Shown here in pieces: positions 15,197 to 15,289 of a stretch of DNA of 15,289 bases. The stretch spans positions 1 through 15,289 of the forward strand of contig JALSQH010000084.1 of NCBI GenBank assembly GCA_026985515.1, given 5' to 3'. Made by a program: the position numbers and the translations under genes. Source of the DNA: a bacterium (lineage in GTDB: Bacteria; JALSQH01). The number at the start of each line of letters is the position of its first letter. Positions within the stretch are counted from its first letter, which is position 1. The notes under the pieces are model-generated. The model made no database searches. It was given only the letters and a program-made list of their open reading frames with translations, and had not been told where the DNA came from.

Positions 15197-15289
15197 AAAA
15201 GGAATTATCTGGGTAATTTTTCTCTCTTTACTCTCACTCCCACTTTATTCTCAGCCCCGAGGACCGATGGGACCGGGCTATGGTATGGG
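15189..15289 (+). CDS. Secreted Gly/Pro/Met-rich protein, N-terminus only
   Basis: Only the first 33 codons are present. Lys-Lys followed by a hydrophobic core (IIWVIFLSLLSLPLY) and a likely cleavage after YS form a signal peptide. The mature protein begins QPRGPMGPGYGM, a Gly/Pro/Met-rich start often seen in Spy/CpxP/CnrX-like periplasmic stress or metal sensors, though such low-complexity starts occur elsewhere too. GGAGG stands 6 bases upstream of the ATG, and the gene overlaps the putative anti-sigma gene by 8 bases. The position as third gene after sigma and anti-sigma supports a role as periplasmic sensor or as a target of the stress response. Confidence 0.65.
   Translation, partial: MVKKGIIWVIFLSLLSLPLYSQPRGPMGPGYGM

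Noticed and set aside
1-15289. CRISPR array, insertion sequence, phage or tRNA gene
   Set aside because: I found no direct-repeat series, transposase or integrase reading frame, terminal inverted repeats or tRNA-like cloverleaf in either strand.

Overview
The window comes from a Gram-negative (diderm) bacterium with an AT-leaning genome. The evidence is LptF/LptG lipopolysaccharide-transport permeases, a lipoprotein-type signal peptide and an inner-membrane anti-sigma-like protein. Arginine is mostly AGA/AGG and proteins are rich in Lys, Glu and Ile, which hints at a thermophile or a deep-branching anaerobe. I cannot name the lineage from sequence alone. The short EF-Ts (208 aa) and the TetR-type FadR-like operator are compatible with several phyla. 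No tRNA, rRNA, insertion sequence, phage gene or CRISPR array is visible; this looks like chromosomal backbone, and the more lineage-specific genes sit at the two ends.

Layout. (1) 1-4749, minus strand: a very large probable surface lipoprotein (1145 aa) and, overlapping it by one base, a membrane CHASE2 sensor protein that runs off the left edge. (2) 4750-4906: a compact divergent promoter region with back-to-back -35 boxes and a perfect 18-bp palindrome that closely matches FadR-type (TetR family) fatty-acid operators. (3) 4907-6754, plus strand: a 615-aa acyl-CoA dehydrogenase followed by a clear intrinsic terminator. (4) 6867-10698, plus strand: lptF, lptG, a stand-alone cyclic-nucleotide-binding protein with a coiled-coil tail, and a PerM/AI-2E family permease. 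These are packed tightly with ATGA overlaps at two junctions. (5) 10700-13486, minus strand: the classic rpsB-tsf-pyrH-frr translation operon, preceded by a strongly structured leader RNA, ending one base from the permease stop codon. (6) 13587-14225, minus strand: a NUDT19-like Nudix hydrolase with a split Nudix box. (7) 14299-15289, plus strand: an ECF sigma factor, a single-membrane-span Cys/His-free putative anti-sigma factor, and the start of a secreted Gly/Pro/Met-rich protein, all overlapping. This resembles the logic of CnrYXH-type metal or envelope-stress modules.

How the parts may work together. The acyl-CoA dehydrogenase is probably repressed by a FadR-like regulator encoded elsewhere and released by long-chain acyl-CoA. 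The Nudix protein may turn over CoA species, although no direct link is visible. The CHASE2 protein (possibly a nucleotide cyclase; its output domain lies outside the window) and the cyclic-nucleotide-binding protein could be two ends of a second-messenger pathway. The sigma/anti-sigma/periplasmic trio is the best candidate for an undescribed signalling system, and the structured rpsB leader is the best candidate for an undescribed cis-regulatory RNA.
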